Assembly (NCBI RefSeq): GCF_022968135.1
Contig: NZ_JALJRA010000004.1
Location: 199,538 to 263,537, forward strand
Origin: Pseudorhizobium tarimense
Lineage (GTDB): Bacteria; Pseudomonadota; Alphaproteobacteria; Rhizobiales; Rhizobiaceae
Length of the DNA: 64,000 nt
Reading direction: 5' to 3'
In this document: positions 10,601-23,180 of the stretch, piece after piece
How positions within the stretch are numbered: the stretch's first letter is position 1
Layout: every line of letters starts with the position of its first letter
Translations under genes and position numbers: made by a program
The notes under the pieces: generated by a model
Told to the model about the DNA's origin: nothing
Seen by the model: the letters and a program-made list of their open reading frames with translations, nothing else
The model's database searches: none

Positions 10601-10856
10601 TTGGAACGACAACATCATGTTCTTCGAGAAGGCGAGCCCGGGTCGGGAGAACGTCTTGCTGATCGCGATCAGCCTGGATCCGTACAACGTCCAGGAAGCG
10701 GATCTCGAAGTCCCGTTATGGTCATGGAACCTCCCGGACCATGCATCGCTTTCCATGGAGGACCTCATCTCCGGTCACAGGTTTAAGTGGACCGGAAAGT
10801 GGCAGCGGCTGCGGCTGGAGCCCGGCATGCCGTTCGCCATCTGGCGCGTGAGATAG
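7614..10856 (+). CDS. glgE: Alpha-1,4-glucan:maltose-1-phosphate maltosyltransferase with an extra N-terminal GH13-like domain
   Basis: Adds maltosyl units from maltose-1-phosphate to the non-reducing end of alpha-1,4-glucan. The GlgE part spans about residues 440-1080. It has the beta-rich N-domain starting at [20 protein letters not shown], the long helical insert, then the GH13 barrel with [20 protein letters not shown] (nucleophile Asp), [15 protein letters not shown] (acid/base Glu) and [12 protein letters not shown] (transition-state Asp). Typical GlgE is 650-700 residues; here about 430 more precede it. They resemble another GH13 barrel, but its expected Asp and Glu positions read GFRCLGIN and FIAWTPG, so it looks inactive. 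First gene of the operon; treS starts ten bases after its stop. Confidence 0.93.
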   Translation: [1080 protein letters not shown]

Positions 10857-10866
10857 GGAGATATGC

Positions 10867-13800
10867 ATGGATACCCTGCAGGCGCAGGCGCAGAACCCGA
10901 CGGGCACGGACCCGCTGTGGTACAAGGACGCAATCATCTACCAGCTGCACGTCAAGTCGTTCTTCGACGCCAACGGCGACGGCATTGGCGATTTCAAGGG
11001 ACTTCACGAGAAGCTCGACCACGTCGCCTCCCTTGGCGCGACAGCCATCTGGTTGCTGCCCTTCTTCCCCTCGCCACGCAGGGACGACGGCTACGACATC
11101 GCCGACTACGGAGATGTCAGCCCCGACTATGGCACGGTCGAAGAGTTCAAGGCGTTCGTCGACGCAGCCCACGAGCGCGGGATCAGGGTCATCATCGAGC
11201 TGGTGATCAACCACACCTCCGACCAGCACCCGTGGTTCCAGCGCGCGCGCCATGCGCCTGCCGGATCGCCGGAGCGCGATTTCTACGTCTGGTCCGACAC
11301 TGACCAGAAGTTTCCCGAAACGCGCATCATCTTCCTCGACACCGAGAAGTCGAACTGGACCTGGGATCCTGTTGCCGGCGCATACTACTGGCACCGCTTC
11401 TACTCCCACCAGCCGGACCTAAACTTCGACAATCCGGCGGTGCTGGAGGAATTGCTGGAGGTGATGCGGTTCTGGCTGGAGACCGGAATCGACGGGTTCC
11501 GGCTTGACGCAATCCCATACCTGATCGAACGCGAAGGCACGATCAACGAGAACCTACCCGAGACGCACGAGATCCTGAAGAAGATCCGTGCAGCGCTCGA
11601 TTCGACGCATCCGGGCAAGATGTTGTTGGCAGAAGCCAACCAGTGGCCTGAAGATACGAGCGAGTATTTCGGCGACGGCGACGAGTGCAATATGGCATTT
11701 CACTTCCCGCTGATGCCGCGCATGTACATGGCAATCGCCAAAGAAGATCGCTTCCCGATCACCGATATTATGCGCCAGACGCCGGAAATCCCCGAAAACT
11801 GCCAATGGGCGATCTTCCTGCGAAACCACGACGAGTTGACGCTCGAAATGGTGACGGATGAGGAGCGCGACTACCTCTGGAACACCTACGCGGCCGACCG
11901 CCGCGCGCGCATCAACCTCGGCATTCGCCGCCGCCTCGCGCCGCTGATGGAGCGCGACCGACGCCGCATCGAACTGATGAATGCGCTTCTCCTGTCCATG
12001 CCGGGCACGCCAGTCCTGTACTACGGCGATGAGATCGGTATGGGCGACAACATTTATCTTGGTGACCGCGACGGTGTACGCACGCCGATGCAGTGGTCGC
12101 CCGACCGCAACGGCGGCTTCTCCAAGGCTGACCCGGCACGCCTCGTTCTGCCGCCGGTGATGGATCCGCTTTACGGCTACGAAGCTCTGAACGTCGAGGC
12201 GCAGTCCGCTGACGCGCATTCGCTTCTCAATTGGACAAGGCGAATGCTGTCGCTGCGCGGCAAGCACAGCGCCTTCGGCCGCGGGAGCCTGCGCTTCCTG
12301 GCGCCGGGCAACCGCAAGGTGCTCGCCTATCTCCGTGAATACAACGGCGAGACGATCCTTTGCGTCGCAAACCTTTCGCGCCTCCCTCAGGCGGTAGAGC
12401 TGGACCTCCACGAGTTCCAGGGACGCGTTCCGATTGAGTTGACGGGCATGTCGCCCTTCCCGCCCATCGGCCAGCTGAGCTACCTGATGACGATGCCGCC
12501 CTACGGCTTCTTCTGGTTCCAGCTGGTTGCGGAGGCGGATGGTCCGGCCTGGCGTACCGAACCGCCGGAGCAGATGGCGGATATGGTGACGATGGTCATC
12601 CGCCGCGACCTTTACGAGCTCGTCGACGAGCCGCGTCTGTCGGGTACGATGTCGCGCGAGATCCTGCCGGCCTATCTGTCGAAACGCCGGTGGTTCGGCT
12701 CCAAGGGTCAGACGCTGAAGAGCGCAAACCTGGTGGCGGCCACACCCCTACCCTTCGGCGGCAACATGCTGCTCGGCGAACTAGAGGCTGAGCTTGAGGG
12801 GCGAAGGGAAACCTACCTCCTGCCCCTCGCGCCGGCCTGGGACGAGACGCAGCCGCCAATTCTGGCGCAGCAGCTGGCACTCGCCCGCATCCGCCAAGGC
12901 CGCCGCGTCGGTTTCCTCACCGACGGATTCGCTCTTGAAACCATGGCACGAGCAGTCGTCCGCGCGCTTTGCGAACGGTCCAACGTATCCGGCCGTGCGG
13001 GAACGCTAGAGTTCATCGGTACCGACGAACTCGACTGCATGGAGATCACCGAGGACATGAACGTCCACTGGCTGTCTGCCGAGCAATCCAATAGCTCGCT
13101 GATCGTCGGCGAGCGGGCCATGGTGAAGCTGATCCGCAAGATCTTCCCGGGTGTTCATCCGGAAGTGGAGATGACGCGGTATCTGACGAAGGTGGGCTAC
13201 AAGAACACGGCCCCGCTGCTCGGCGAAGTCGCGCGCACCGCTCCAGATGGCACGCGCTACACGCTGATCATCGTCCAGGGTGCAATCCGCAACCAGGGCG
13301 ATGCCTGGACCTGGATGCTCGGCAATCTGCGCCGCGGCATCGACGAGGTCATGGTGACGGCCGAAGAAGATGAAGCGATTGCCGATCAGTTCCGGCCGCT
13401 GATCGACTTCGCCGGAACCGTCGGTCAGCGTCTGGGTGAACTGCATGTCGCGCTGTCGCAGTCGACCGACGATCCGGACTTCCGTCCGATCGAAGCCGGC
13501 CGCAGCGACGTCGATGCATGGCGGCAGTCGGTCATCGACCAGATCAACACCGGTCTCGACATCCTGCGTGATGAGAAAGATAGGCTGGAGCCGAAAACCG
13601 CGCAGTTGGTGCAGCCGCTTCTCGACCGTCGCGACGAACTCCTGGCATCCGTCGGCAAGCTCGCCGACGCAGGTGTCGGGACGCTGATGACCCGCCATCA
13701 TGGCGACTTCCATCTTGGCCAGATCCTGGTCGCCGAAAGCGACGCCTACCTCATCGACTTCGAGGGCGAGCCGGCACGCGATCTTGCCGAGAGGCGCGCG

Positions 13801-14156
13801 AAATCGAGCCCATTGAGAGACGTTGCAGGCTTCCTGCGCTCGCTCAGCTACCTTTCAGCAACTGCCGATCTCGAGCAGGACGCGGTGGTGGATGGCGACC
13901 AGTCGCACCGTCACTCCATCGTCCACCACTTCGGCGAGAAGGCGGAGCAGGCGTTCCTGGAGCGCTACCGCGAAGCCATCAGCGAAAGCGGAGCGCTCGC
14001 CATGCCGGAAGAAACCTATCGCGCCGTGCTCGACCTCTTCCTGTTGGAAAAGGCGGCCTACGAGATTGGCTATGAGGCACGCAACCGCCCGAAATGGCTC
14101 CCGATCCCCTTGGGCGGCTTTTCGGAAATCGCAAAAAGGCTCACGGAGAATGCACG

Positions 14157-14160
<4 letters not shown>
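10867..14160 (+). CDS. treS: Trehalose synthase / maltokinase fusion (TreS-Mak)
   Basis: 1097 residues in two parts. The N-terminal part (about 1-560) is a GH13 trehalose synthase that isomerises trehalose and maltose: [20 protein letters not shown] start, [17 protein letters not shown] (nucleophile), [12 protein letters not shown] (acid/base) and [13 protein letters not shown]. The C-terminal part (about 590-1097) is a maltokinase making maltose-1-phosphate: [10 protein letters not shown] start, [14 protein letters not shown] catalytic loop and [11 protein letters not shown] metal loop. The fusion channels trehalose-derived maltose to GlgE upstream. ATG 10867 follows an AGGGAG site by six bases; an overlapping ATG at 10863 is out of frame. 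Its stop overlaps the glgB start (ATGA). Confidence 0.95.
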
Positions 14161-16364
<2,204 letters not shown>

Positions 16365-16370
16365 GGAAGC

Positions 16371-16865
16371 CTAGCCGTTGCGCCAGAGCGATGTCACGCC
16401 CTCTGTTCCAAGGGGATCCGTCTTCGGCAGGGGAAGCGAGCTGATGATGCGCCTCCCGCTTTCGCCGGCGTCGTTCTTCCTCAGATCAGGGTCCTGCCCT
16501 TCGGGATAGGCCCCGATCACGAGGAAGTCGTTGCTGGCGCTGATCCGGCAGTGTCCGGTCCCGGCCGGCAGTACGAGGCAGTCTCCCCGCTTCACTTCAA
16601 GCTGTCTTCCGCCAGGCCCGCCGAGCACCACCCTCGCCTCGCCTTCCGCAATGCCGAGAACCTCATGGGCGGTCGTGTGGTAATGATGGTAGCCGAAAAT
16701 GCCGTTGCGCCAGATGCCCTGCCAGCCGGCTTCGGCGAACCGGCTCTCGAATGTCTCAGCAAGCGTCCCACCCTCTGCCGCGACGCCGCTATACAGGATG
16801 ACCGGCAGCCGCGGATTGTTCGGCACCCAATCGTTTTCATCCAGCAGGAAATGGTCGATGTTCAT
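16371..16865 (-). CDS. YjlB-like cupin protein
   Basis: 164 residues, a single cupin barrel: GIFGYHHYHTTAHEVLGIAEGEARVVLGG carries the metal-ligand histidines and glutamate of cupin motif 1, and GDCLVLPAGTGHCRIS is motif 2. It resembles the YjlB group, whose biochemical role is not established. The start at 16865 gives MNIDHFLLDENDW; a longer frame from 16898 has no ribosome site. It is convergent with glgB, only six bases apart. Confidence 0.75.
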   Translation of the reverse strand: MNIDHFLLDENDWVPNNPRLPVILYSGVAAEGGTLAETFESRFAEAGWQGIWRNGIFGYHHYHTTAHEVLGIAEGEARVVLGGPGGRQLEVKRGDCLVLPAGTGHCRISASNDFLVIGAYPEGQDPDLRKNDAGESGRRIISSLPLPKTDPLGTEGVTSLWRNG

Positions 16866-16930
16866 AAGCCTGATCCTCTTGTTGGAGGTTAGGCACATAG
16901 GACCGGCAGAGGCGGAGACCAGAGCCGCAG

Positions 16931-17512
16931 TTATTCCGCCGCGCTTTTGGCTTCGATTTCGATCTCGTAGGAATAGCCCTCGAGCATCTGATAGGCCTGC
17001 TCGATCGTTTCGATCTGCGCCTCCGCCTTCCGGATGGCATCGGTAATGGATTCGCTGCGTGCGCGCATCATGCTGCCCAGGAAGTCCGTCTCAGGACGGC
17101 GCCCGATGCGGTCCAGGTGATTGCGGATGCGGGCGCGGTGACGCTCAAGTTCCAGAATGTGGAAGCGCACGTTGACGATCTTGTCCGTCAGCTTGCGCCG
17201 CATGGCGGCGACGGGATCGAAGCTCCCCGGCTCCCGCTCATCGAGAATGAAATCGTTGATCAGCCCCTCAAGGACAAGCAGCCCTTCGAGATCCTTGGTG
17301 TCCGCGAGTGTGGGGTCATAGCCGGTCTCGTCGAATACTTTCCGACGAACCGGGTCGCACAGGAGCTCATAAGACATGGTGAGTTTGGCAAAGGTGTCGA
17401 CGTCGCCGCCCGTGTCCGGGTGAGCGTTCCTGGCTCGCCGCCGATATGCGGTCTTGATCTGTGCGGCATCGGCGTCGCGTGCAACGCCGAGGATATTGTA
17501 TGGATCGATCAA
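16931..17512 (-). CDS. J-domain (DnaJ-like) protein
   Basis: 193 residues. An N-terminal J domain (about 1-65: DPYNILGVARDADAAQIKTAYRR, then HPD in NAHPDTGG) would stimulate an Hsp70 ATPase. The remaining two thirds is charged and helical (RKLTDKIVNVRFHILELERH, AEAQIETIEQAYQMLEGY), likely a coiled coil for partner binding. There is no G/F-rich or zinc-finger region, so it is a class III J-protein rather than DnaJ itself. Partner unknown. Confidence 0.85.
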   Translation of the reverse strand: MIDPYNILGVARDADAAQIKTAYRRRARNAHPDTGGDVDTFAKLTMSYELLCDPVRRKVFDETGYDPTLADTKDLEGLLVLEGLINDFILDEREPGSFDPVAAMRRKLTDKIVNVRFHILELERHRARIRNHLDRIGRRPETDFLGSMMRARSESITDAIRKAEAQIETIEQAYQMLEGYSYEIEIEAKSAAE

Positions 17513-17622
17513 CGTATCCCACCTGAATTCTGGTCGGCCGGTGCCCAGCCGCTCAAGGTCTAGAGGTTGGAGGCGCTTCGCTCAAGCGCAAACCGGTTTT
17601 CCCCATCCTCACATAGGCTTGC

Positions 17623-18330
17623 CTAACCCGGGGTTGGGGCAATATAGCGGCGGGCGATCAGCCAGCAGACAAGCGCCCACGTCGCACCGGCGCACCATCC
17701 CCCGAGAACATCCGTTGGGTAATGTACACCGAGATAAACCCGGCTCAAACCGATGATCAGCGTGAGAAACACGGCGACCCCGATCGTGTAGATCCGGGTG
17801 ATGCGGCTAGGCTCCGCACGCGATAGCAGCACGCCAAGCGTGAGGTAGGTGACCGCCGAAAGCATCGCGTGCCCACTCGGGAAGCTGAGATCATGAACCT
17901 CGACGAAATGCGGCACGATGTCCGGCCGCGGTCGAGCGACGCCAAGCTTCAAGGCAGCACTCAGCAGCCAGCCGCCGACAACGGAAGCTAAGGTGAAGAT
18001 TGCAATTGCCCGGCGTCGCGCGAGTAACAGATAGCCCGTGATCAGCACCGTCATCAGGGTAAGAACTGTTGTGCCGCCCAAGGCCGTGATGTCGTCCATC
18101 GCCAGCGGAAGCCAGAACGGCCCCACCGCCTGGCCGGGATCATCCGGACTGCGGAAGAACAAGAGCACGCTCTCGTCAAACGCTCGCGTTTCCCCTTCCA
18201 GCACTTCTCCTGTCAGCTGAAAGAAGAGGAAAAGGCCACCCGCGGCCACGGCGAACAAAACAAGCGTGATCGGCTCGAAGGTCATGACCCTGTCGATCAC
18301 TCTGCGCCCGAAGCGATAATAATCCGTCAT
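17623..18330 (-). CDS. PAP2-family membrane phosphatase
   Basis: 235 residues with five to six hydrophobic segments. All three PAP2 phosphatase motifs are present: KLGVARPRP, FPSGHAMLS and SRVYLGVHYPTDVLGG. Such enzymes dephosphorylate lipid phosphates (phosphatidate, undecaprenyl pyrophosphate or similar) at the periplasmic face. A GTG at 18333 directly precedes the chosen ATG at 18330. It is 27 bases downstream of the DUF1206 gene and probably shares its stress promoter. Confidence 0.88.
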   Translation of the reverse strand: MTDYYRFGRRVIDRVMTFEPITLVLFAVAAGGLFLFFQLTGEVLEGETRAFDESVLLFFRSPDDPGQAVGPFWLPLAMDDITALGGTTVLTLMTVLITGYLLLARRRAIAIFTLASVVGGWLLSAALKLGVARPRPDIVPHFVEVHDLSFPSGHAMLSAVTYLTLGVLLSRAEPSRITRIYTIGVAVFLTLIIGLSRVYLGVHYPTDVLGGWCAGATWALVCWLIARRYIAPTPG

Positions 18331-18356
18331 CACTCTCTGCCTTCTCTATCCGACCC

Positions 18357-19178
18357 TCACGCCTTCAGCGGGCGCTTGGCATCAGATAACTCAGGTGTAC
18401 GAACGATGCGATACCTTGCTTCGATCAAACCATAGGCACCGAAGGCAAAGAGGCCGAGAGCAATGAGACCATAGAGGATGCTGCCGAACGGAAGCTGCCG
18501 AACCCAGTCCATCGCCTCCGCCGTGCTTCCCGCCTGGCTTGGATCAACGGCCCAGGCTGCATACAGGAAGAAGCCGCCGATTATGAGGAAGATCACTCCC
18601 CGTGCGGCAAGGCCATAAACACAGACGGGGTCGAGCACCCGGTTTCGTTCTGGCGAGATGTTTACATACTTGAGGTATCGACGTTTCACCCCCTTCACGA
18701 TCTGCGCCACGCCGCCGCCGATGATCGCAAGCCCCACGACGGCGACGAGATAGGGGCCGAACGGCTGCTGCATCAGCCAGCCCGTCCAGCTTTCCCTGCT
18801 GTTGCCCGATCCGCCACTGATCGAAAGCTGCAGGGCGTGCCGTAAGGCGAAGGATGCAAGTCCGGTGTACGTGGCCGCACTGATGAGCATGGCGATACGG
18901 ATCAGGTAGCCTTTCGCATTGTGGGGGTGATCATCGGCGTTGAGAATACCCTGCGCCAGGCGCCAGACGATGAAGCCAATCAAGCCAAGACCTATCAAAG
19001 CCAGCCAGATCCAGCCAAAGGGCTGGTTCAAAACAATCTGCAGCGCCGACTCCTGATCGGTCTGCCGCCCTCCGAAGCTCGAAAGCAGCAGCGCCATGGC
19101 GCCAACGAGGATGTAGACGATACCTCGGGCGCTGTAGCCTATCCGTGCCAACCATTCGAAGTGCACCTGATCCGGCAT
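18357..19178 (-). CDS. DUF1206 membrane protein
   Basis: 273 residues with six hydrophobic segments built as three repeats of a two-helix unit: ARIGYSARGIVYILVGAMALL near the N-terminus, an intermediate unit around residue 100, and VYGLAARGVIFLIIGGFFL near 190. This matches DUF1206, which has no known function. A GTG at 19190 extends the frame, but the GGAGG ribosome site lies inside that extension, so ATG 19178 is the real start. It is preceded by an EcfG-type promoter. Confidence 0.82.
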   Translation of the reverse strand: MPDQVHFEWLARIGYSARGIVYILVGAMALLLSSFGGRQTDQESALQIVLNQPFGWIWLALIGLGLIGFIVWRLAQGILNADDHPHNAKGYLIRIAMLISAATYTGLASFALRHALQLSISGGSGNSRESWTGWLMQQPFGPYLVAVVGLAIIGGGVAQIVKGVKRRYLKYVNISPERNRVLDPVCVYGLAARGVIFLIIGGFFLYAAWAVDPSQAGSTAEAMDWVRQLPFGSILYGLIALGLFAFGAYGLIEARYRIVRTPELSDAKRPLKA

Positions 19179-19203
19179 GCAAACCTCCACCTAAAGAACC
19201 TCG

Positions 19204-19229
19204 AACGTCACGGAGGCTGCAGCGGTTCC
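19204..19229 (-). promoter_or_regulatory. EcfG-type general-stress promoter for the DUF1206-PAP2 genes
   Basis: Read on the minus strand, GGAAC (19229-19225) is followed by 17 bases and CGTT (19207-19204), a full consensus match for the alphaproteobacterial general-stress sigma factor. It ends 25 bases before the DUF1206 start codon. Confidence 0.65.
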
Positions 19230-19308
19230 GCAGGATGTTCCCGCCCAGAAAAGAGAATGGCCCACCTCGTTCGGAGGCAGGCCATCCAGAAATCGAAATC
19301 TCGATCGG

Positions 19309-20499
19309 TCAGCGGCGCTGGTTGTAGACGTCAACGCAGACGGCGCCCAGAAGCACAAGACCCTTGATCACCTGCTGGTAGTCGATGCCGATGCCGAGGA
19401 TCGACATGCCGTTGTTCATCACGCCCATGATGAAGGCGCCGATAACCGCACCAGTGACCTTGCCGACGCCGCCATAGGCCGATGCACCGCCGATGAAGCA
19501 GGCGGCGATGACGTCGAGCTCGAAGCCAAGGCCGGCCTTCGGTGTTGCGGTGTTGAGACGCGCGGCGAAGACGAGGCCGGCAAGGGCTGCCAGCACACCC
19601 ATGTTGACAAAGGTGAAGAAGGTCAGCCGCGCCGTCTTGATGCCCGAGAGCGCTGCCGCCTTCTCGTTGCCGCCCACTGCGTAGATTTGCCGGCCGAAGA
19701 TCGTCCGGTTGGTGAAGAAGGCATAGGCTGCGATCAGCAGCGCCATGATGATCAACACGTTCGGCATGCCACGATGGGCCGCGATCAGGTAGGCGATGTA
19801 ACCGACGATCGCGAACATCAGGAGGTTCTTGCCAACGAAGAAACCGAAAGGCTCTGTCTCCACGTCATGCGAGACGCGGCGCGCTCGAACCTTGAAGTTC
19901 TGCCACACGAGCAATCCGCCCAGAGCCAGTCCCAGGATGAGCGAGGTGAGGTAGAAGCCGCTTTCCGACGGGAAGAGCTCCGGAATATAGCCGGAGGAAA
20001 GCTTCTGGAATGTCGGGTCGAAGGGACCGATGGAACGCCCGCTCAGCACCGCAATCATCAGACCCCTGAAGACCAGCATGCCCGCAAGCGTGACGATGAA
20101 CGAGGGGATCTTGAAATAGGCGACCCAGAAGCCCTGCATCGCGCCTATCAGCCCCCCGAGGGCCAGGCAGAGGATGGCGGCGACGACAAAGTTCATGTCG
20201 TACTGGACCATCAGCATGGCCGCTACGGCACCGATAAAGCCCGCCACAGATCCGACCGAGAGGTCGATATGTCCGGTAACGATCACCATCAGCATACCGA
20301 GAGCCATGATGACGATGTAGCTGTTCTGCAGGATGATGTTGGTGACGTTCAACGGCTTAAGGACAACGCCGTCTGTCGCGAAATAGAAGAAGAGGACGAT
20401 CGCGAGAAGCGACATCATCATCCCGTATTCGCGAAGGTTGTCCTTCCATAAGCCGGCGCTGCGCTGAGGCGCAGCGATCGTGTTGGACGGAGTGCTCAT
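19309..20499 (-). CDS. gguB: Multiple-monosaccharide ABC transporter permease
   Basis: 396 residues, a RbsC/XylH-type permease with about ten membrane helices. The family motif [20 protein letters not shown] lies near residue 85, and [16 protein letters not shown] and [19 protein letters not shown] are in the C-terminal half. It pairs with GguA and the binding protein ChvE for uptake of galactose, arabinose, xylose and related sugars. It overlaps the gguA stop by ATGA, so the two are translationally coupled. The middle insertion is typical of the XylH/MmsB subgroup. Confidence 0.9.
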   Translation of the reverse strand: MSTPSNTIAAPQRSAGLWKDNLREYGMMMSLLAIVLFFYFATDGVVLKPLNVTNIILQNSYIVIMALGMLMVIVTGHIDLSVGSVAGFIGAVAAMLMVQYDMNFVVAAILCLALGGLIGAMQGFWVAYFKIPSFIVTLAGMLVFRGLMIAVLSGRSIGPFDPTFQKLSSGYIPELFPSESGFYLTSLILGLALGGLLVWQNFKVRARRVSHDVETEPFGFFVGKNLLMFAIVGYIAYLIAAHRGMPNVLIIMALLIAAYAFFTNRTIFGRQIYAVGGNEKAAALSGIKTARLTFFTFVNMGVLAALAGLVFAARLNTATPKAGLGFELDVIAACFIGGASAYGGVGKVTGAVIGAFIMGVMNNGMSILGIGIDYQQVIKGLVLLGAVCVDVYNQRR

Positions 20500-22058
20500 T
20501 CTTCCCTCGCTTTGCGGCGCATGATCGCACGCATGATGTTTTCTTGGGTAGCCTCTTTCCCGGCCACCTCGCCAACGAATTCGCCTTCGTGCATCACCAT
20601 GATCCGGTCGCAGATGCCGATCAGCTCCGGCATTTCCGAGGAGATCACGATGACGGCTTTTCCGGCATCGGCTAGTTCGGTGATGATCGAGTAGATTTCA
20701 TACTTGGCGCCGACATCGATGCCACGGGTCGGCTCGTCGAGGATCAGCACGTCAGGATTGGTGAACAGCCACTTCGACAGCACCACCTTCTGCTGGTTGC
20801 CGCCCGAGAGCTTGCCCGTTTCCTGGTAGACGTTGTGACTCCTGATGCGCATGCGGTTGCGGAACTCCTGGGCCACCTTCATCTCTTGTATGTCGTCGAT
20901 CACCCCTCGCGTGGATACGCCGCCGAGATGGGCCAGCGATACGTTCTTGCGGATGTCTTCCGGCAGGATCAGTCCCAGATGCTTGCGGTCTTCGGTGACA
21001 TAGGCCAGTCCCGCCTTGATGGCGCGGTGGACGTCGGAAAGATCCACTTCCTTTCCGTGGACACGCACCGTTCCGGAGATATTTCGGCCCCATGACCGGC
21101 CGAAGACGCTCATGGCGAATTCGGTACGCCCCGCACCCATGAGCCCCGAAATCCCGACGACTTCGCCGGCCTTTACCTGCATCGAAACGTTCTTGACCAC
21201 CTGCCGCTCGGAGTGCTGCGGGTGATAGACCGACCAGTTCTCAACCTCGAAGATCACGTCGCCGATTTTCGGCGTGCGCTTCGGGTAGCGGCTTTCCATG
21301 TCGCGATCGACCATGCGCCGGATGATCTCGTCTTCCTCGACGACGCCTTCATGGCAGTCCAGCGTGCCGACCGTCTGCCCATCGCGCAGGACAGTGATCC
21401 GGTCGGCGACGGCGGAAATTTCGTTGAGCTTGTGCGAGATGAGGATCGACGTGATGCCTTGGGCGCGGAACTCCTTCAGGAGCTCGAGAAGCGCCGCACT
21501 GTCGCGCTCGTTCAGGCTCGCCGTCGGCTCGTCGAGAATCAGCAGCCGCACATCCTTCGACAGCGCCTTGGCGATCTCCACGAGCTGCTGCTTGCCGACC
21601 CCGATATTGGTGATCAGCGTGTCCGGTGCCTCGTCCAGCCCGACCTTTGAAAGCAGGGCCTTGGTGCGCTCGTGCACCGCCGAGCGGTCGATGACGCCGA
21701 AGCGCGACGGCGGATTGGACAGGAAGATGTTCTCCGCGATCGACATCAGCGGAATGAGGGCCAGTTCCTGGTGGATGATGATGATGCCAAGATCTTCGGA
21801 ATCGTTGATGTCGTGGAAGCGCCGCTCGTGGCCGTCGAAGATGATGGAGCCTTCATAGCTTCCGTGCGGGTAGACGCCCGACAACACCTTCATGAGCGTT
21901 GATTTTCCCGCGCCATTCTCACCGACCAGCGCGTGGATCTCCCCCTCGCGCACGGTGAAGCTGACGTCGGAAAGCGCCTTGACGGCGCCAAAGGATTTGG
22001 AGATGCCGCGCATCTCGAGAATAGGTAGTTGTTCGGCCGAAACCGCGGGTGCAAGCAT
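20496..22058 (-). CDS. gguA: Multiple-monosaccharide ABC transporter ATPase
   Basis: 520 residues with two fused ABC domains. The first has Walker [10 protein letters not shown], signature-like [14 protein letters not shown] and [11 protein letters not shown]. The second has a degenerate A-loop GLMGAGRTE, signature [15 protein letters not shown] and [11 protein letters not shown]. This asymmetric pair is normal for sugar importers of the RbsA/XylG type. ATG 22058 lies seven bases after CGGAG; an upstream ATG at 22073 has no site. A strong terminator separates it from chvE. Confidence 0.9.
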   Translation of the reverse strand: MLAPAVSAEQLPILEMRGISKSFGAVKALSDVSFTVREGEIHALVGENGAGKSTLMKVLSGVYPHGSYEGSIIFDGHERRFHDINDSEDLGIIIIHQELALIPLMSIAENIFLSNPPSRFGVIDRSAVHERTKALLSKVGLDEAPDTLITNIGVGKQQLVEIAKALSKDVRLLILDEPTASLNERDSAALLELLKEFRAQGITSILISHKLNEISAVADRITVLRDGQTVGTLDCHEGVVEEDEIIRRMVDRDMESRYPKRTPKIGDVIFEVENWSVYHPQHSERQVVKNVSMQVKAGEVVGISGLMGAGRTEFAMSVFGRSWGRNISGTVRVHGKEVDLSDVHRAIKAGLAYVTEDRKHLGLILPEDIRKNVSLAHLGGVSTRGVIDDIQEMKVAQEFRNRMRIRSHNVYQETGKLSGGNQQKVVLSKWLFTNPDVLILDEPTRGIDVGAKYEIYSIITELADAGKAVIVISSEMPELIGICDRIMVMHEGEFVGEVAGKEATQENIMRAIMRRKAREE

Positions 22059-22076
22059 CCGGAAACTCCGCATAGC

Positions 22077-22108
22077 AAAAAGGGTGCCCGCCTCGTGGCG
22101 GGCACCCT
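22077..22108 (-). terminator. Rho-independent terminator/attenuator between chvE and gguA
   Basis: On the minus strand a perfect 12-bp stem (22108-22097 with 22092-22081) closes a four-base loop and runs straight into five T residues (22081-22077). It lies just after the chvE stop and before gguA in the same direction, so most transcripts should end after chvE, giving excess binding protein over permease. Confidence 0.85.
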
Positions 22109-22115
22109 CAGATGG

Positions 22116-23180
22116 CTACTTGATCTGGTCTTCGGTGTAGTAACCGCTGCCGACTAGAACGTCATTCCAGTTGTCCTTGTTCACGACGACCGGCTTCAGC
22201 AGGTAGGACGGAACGACCTTCACGCCGTTGTCGTAAGTCTTGGTGTCGTTCACTTCCGGCTCCTTGCCGCTCATGACGGCGTCGACCATGTCGACCGTCA
22301 CCTTGGCAAGCTCGCGGGTATCCTTGAAGATCGTCGAGTACTGCTCGCCGGCAAGGATGGACTTGACCGACGGAACTTCAGCGTCCTGACCGGTAACGAT
22401 CGGCATCGGCATGTCGCCCGAACCGTAGCCCACCCCCTTCAGCGAGGAGAGGATGCCGATGGAGATGCCGTCATACGGCGAAAGCACCCCGTCGAGACGC
22501 TTGTCGGCATAGGTCGAGCTCAGAAGCGCGTCCATGCGGGCCTGTGCGGTCGCACCGTCCCAACGCAGGGTCGCAACCTGATCCATGCCGGTCTGGCCGC
22601 TGCCGACGACGATGTCGCCGCTGTCGATCATCGGCTGCAGAACGCTCATTGCGCCATCATAGAAGAAGTAGGCGTTGTTGTCGTCCGGCGAACCGCCGAA
22701 GAGCTCGATGTTGTACGGACCTTCCTTGCCCGACGCCTTGAGGCCGTCGACGAGCGACTGTGCCTGCAGAACGCCGACCTGGAAGTTGTCGAACGTCGCG
22801 TAATAGTCGACGTTAGCGCTATCACGGATCAGACGGTCATAGGCGATGACCTTGATGTCCTGGTCGGCCGCCTGCTGCAGAACGTCCGACAGCGTGGTGC
22901 CATCGATCGAAGCGATGACCAGCACCTTTGCGCCCTTCACGATCATGTTTTCGATCTGCGACAGCTGGTTCGGCACGTCGTCTTCTGCATACTGCAGATC
23001 CGTTTCATAGCCGCGCTCCTGCAGAACCTTCACCATGTTGTCGCCATCAGCGATCCAGCGGGCGGAAGACTTGGTCGGCATGGCGACGCCAACCAGACCC
23101 TTGTCTTGGGCGGTTGCGGGAGCCGCGAAGGCGATCGACGCAAGCATGGCGGCGGTCGACAGATATTTCAGGAACTTCAT
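22116..23180 (-). CDS. chvE: ChvE-type periplasmic multiple-sugar-binding protein
   Basis: 354 residues, equal to the Agrobacterium protein. A signal peptide of about 24 residues ends in APATAQ, and the mature protein starts [21 protein letters not shown]. Sugar-binding family features are [37 protein letters not shown] and [16 protein letters not shown]. It delivers sugars to GguAB; in Agrobacterium ChvE also signals through VirA, but no vir gene is visible here. The frame is open 40 codons further upstream, but ATG 23180 has an AGGAGGAG site and begins the signal peptide. Confidence 0.92.
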   Translation of the reverse strand: MKFLKYLSTAAMLASIAFAAPATAQDKGLVGVAMPTKSSARWIADGDNMVKVLQERGYETDLQYAEDDVPNQLSQIENMIVKGAKVLVIASIDGTTLSDVLQQAADQDIKVIAYDRLIRDSANVDYYATFDNFQVGVLQAQSLVDGLKASGKEGPYNIELFGGSPDDNNAYFFYDGAMSVLQPMIDSGDIVVGSGQTGMDQVATLRWDGATAQARMDALLSSTYADKRLDGVLSPYDGISIGILSSLKGVGYGSGDMPMPIVTGQDAEVPSVKSILAGEQYSTIFKDTRELAKVTVDMVDAVMSGKEPEVNDTKTYDNGVKVVPSYLLKPVVVNKDNWNDVLVGSGYYTEDQIK

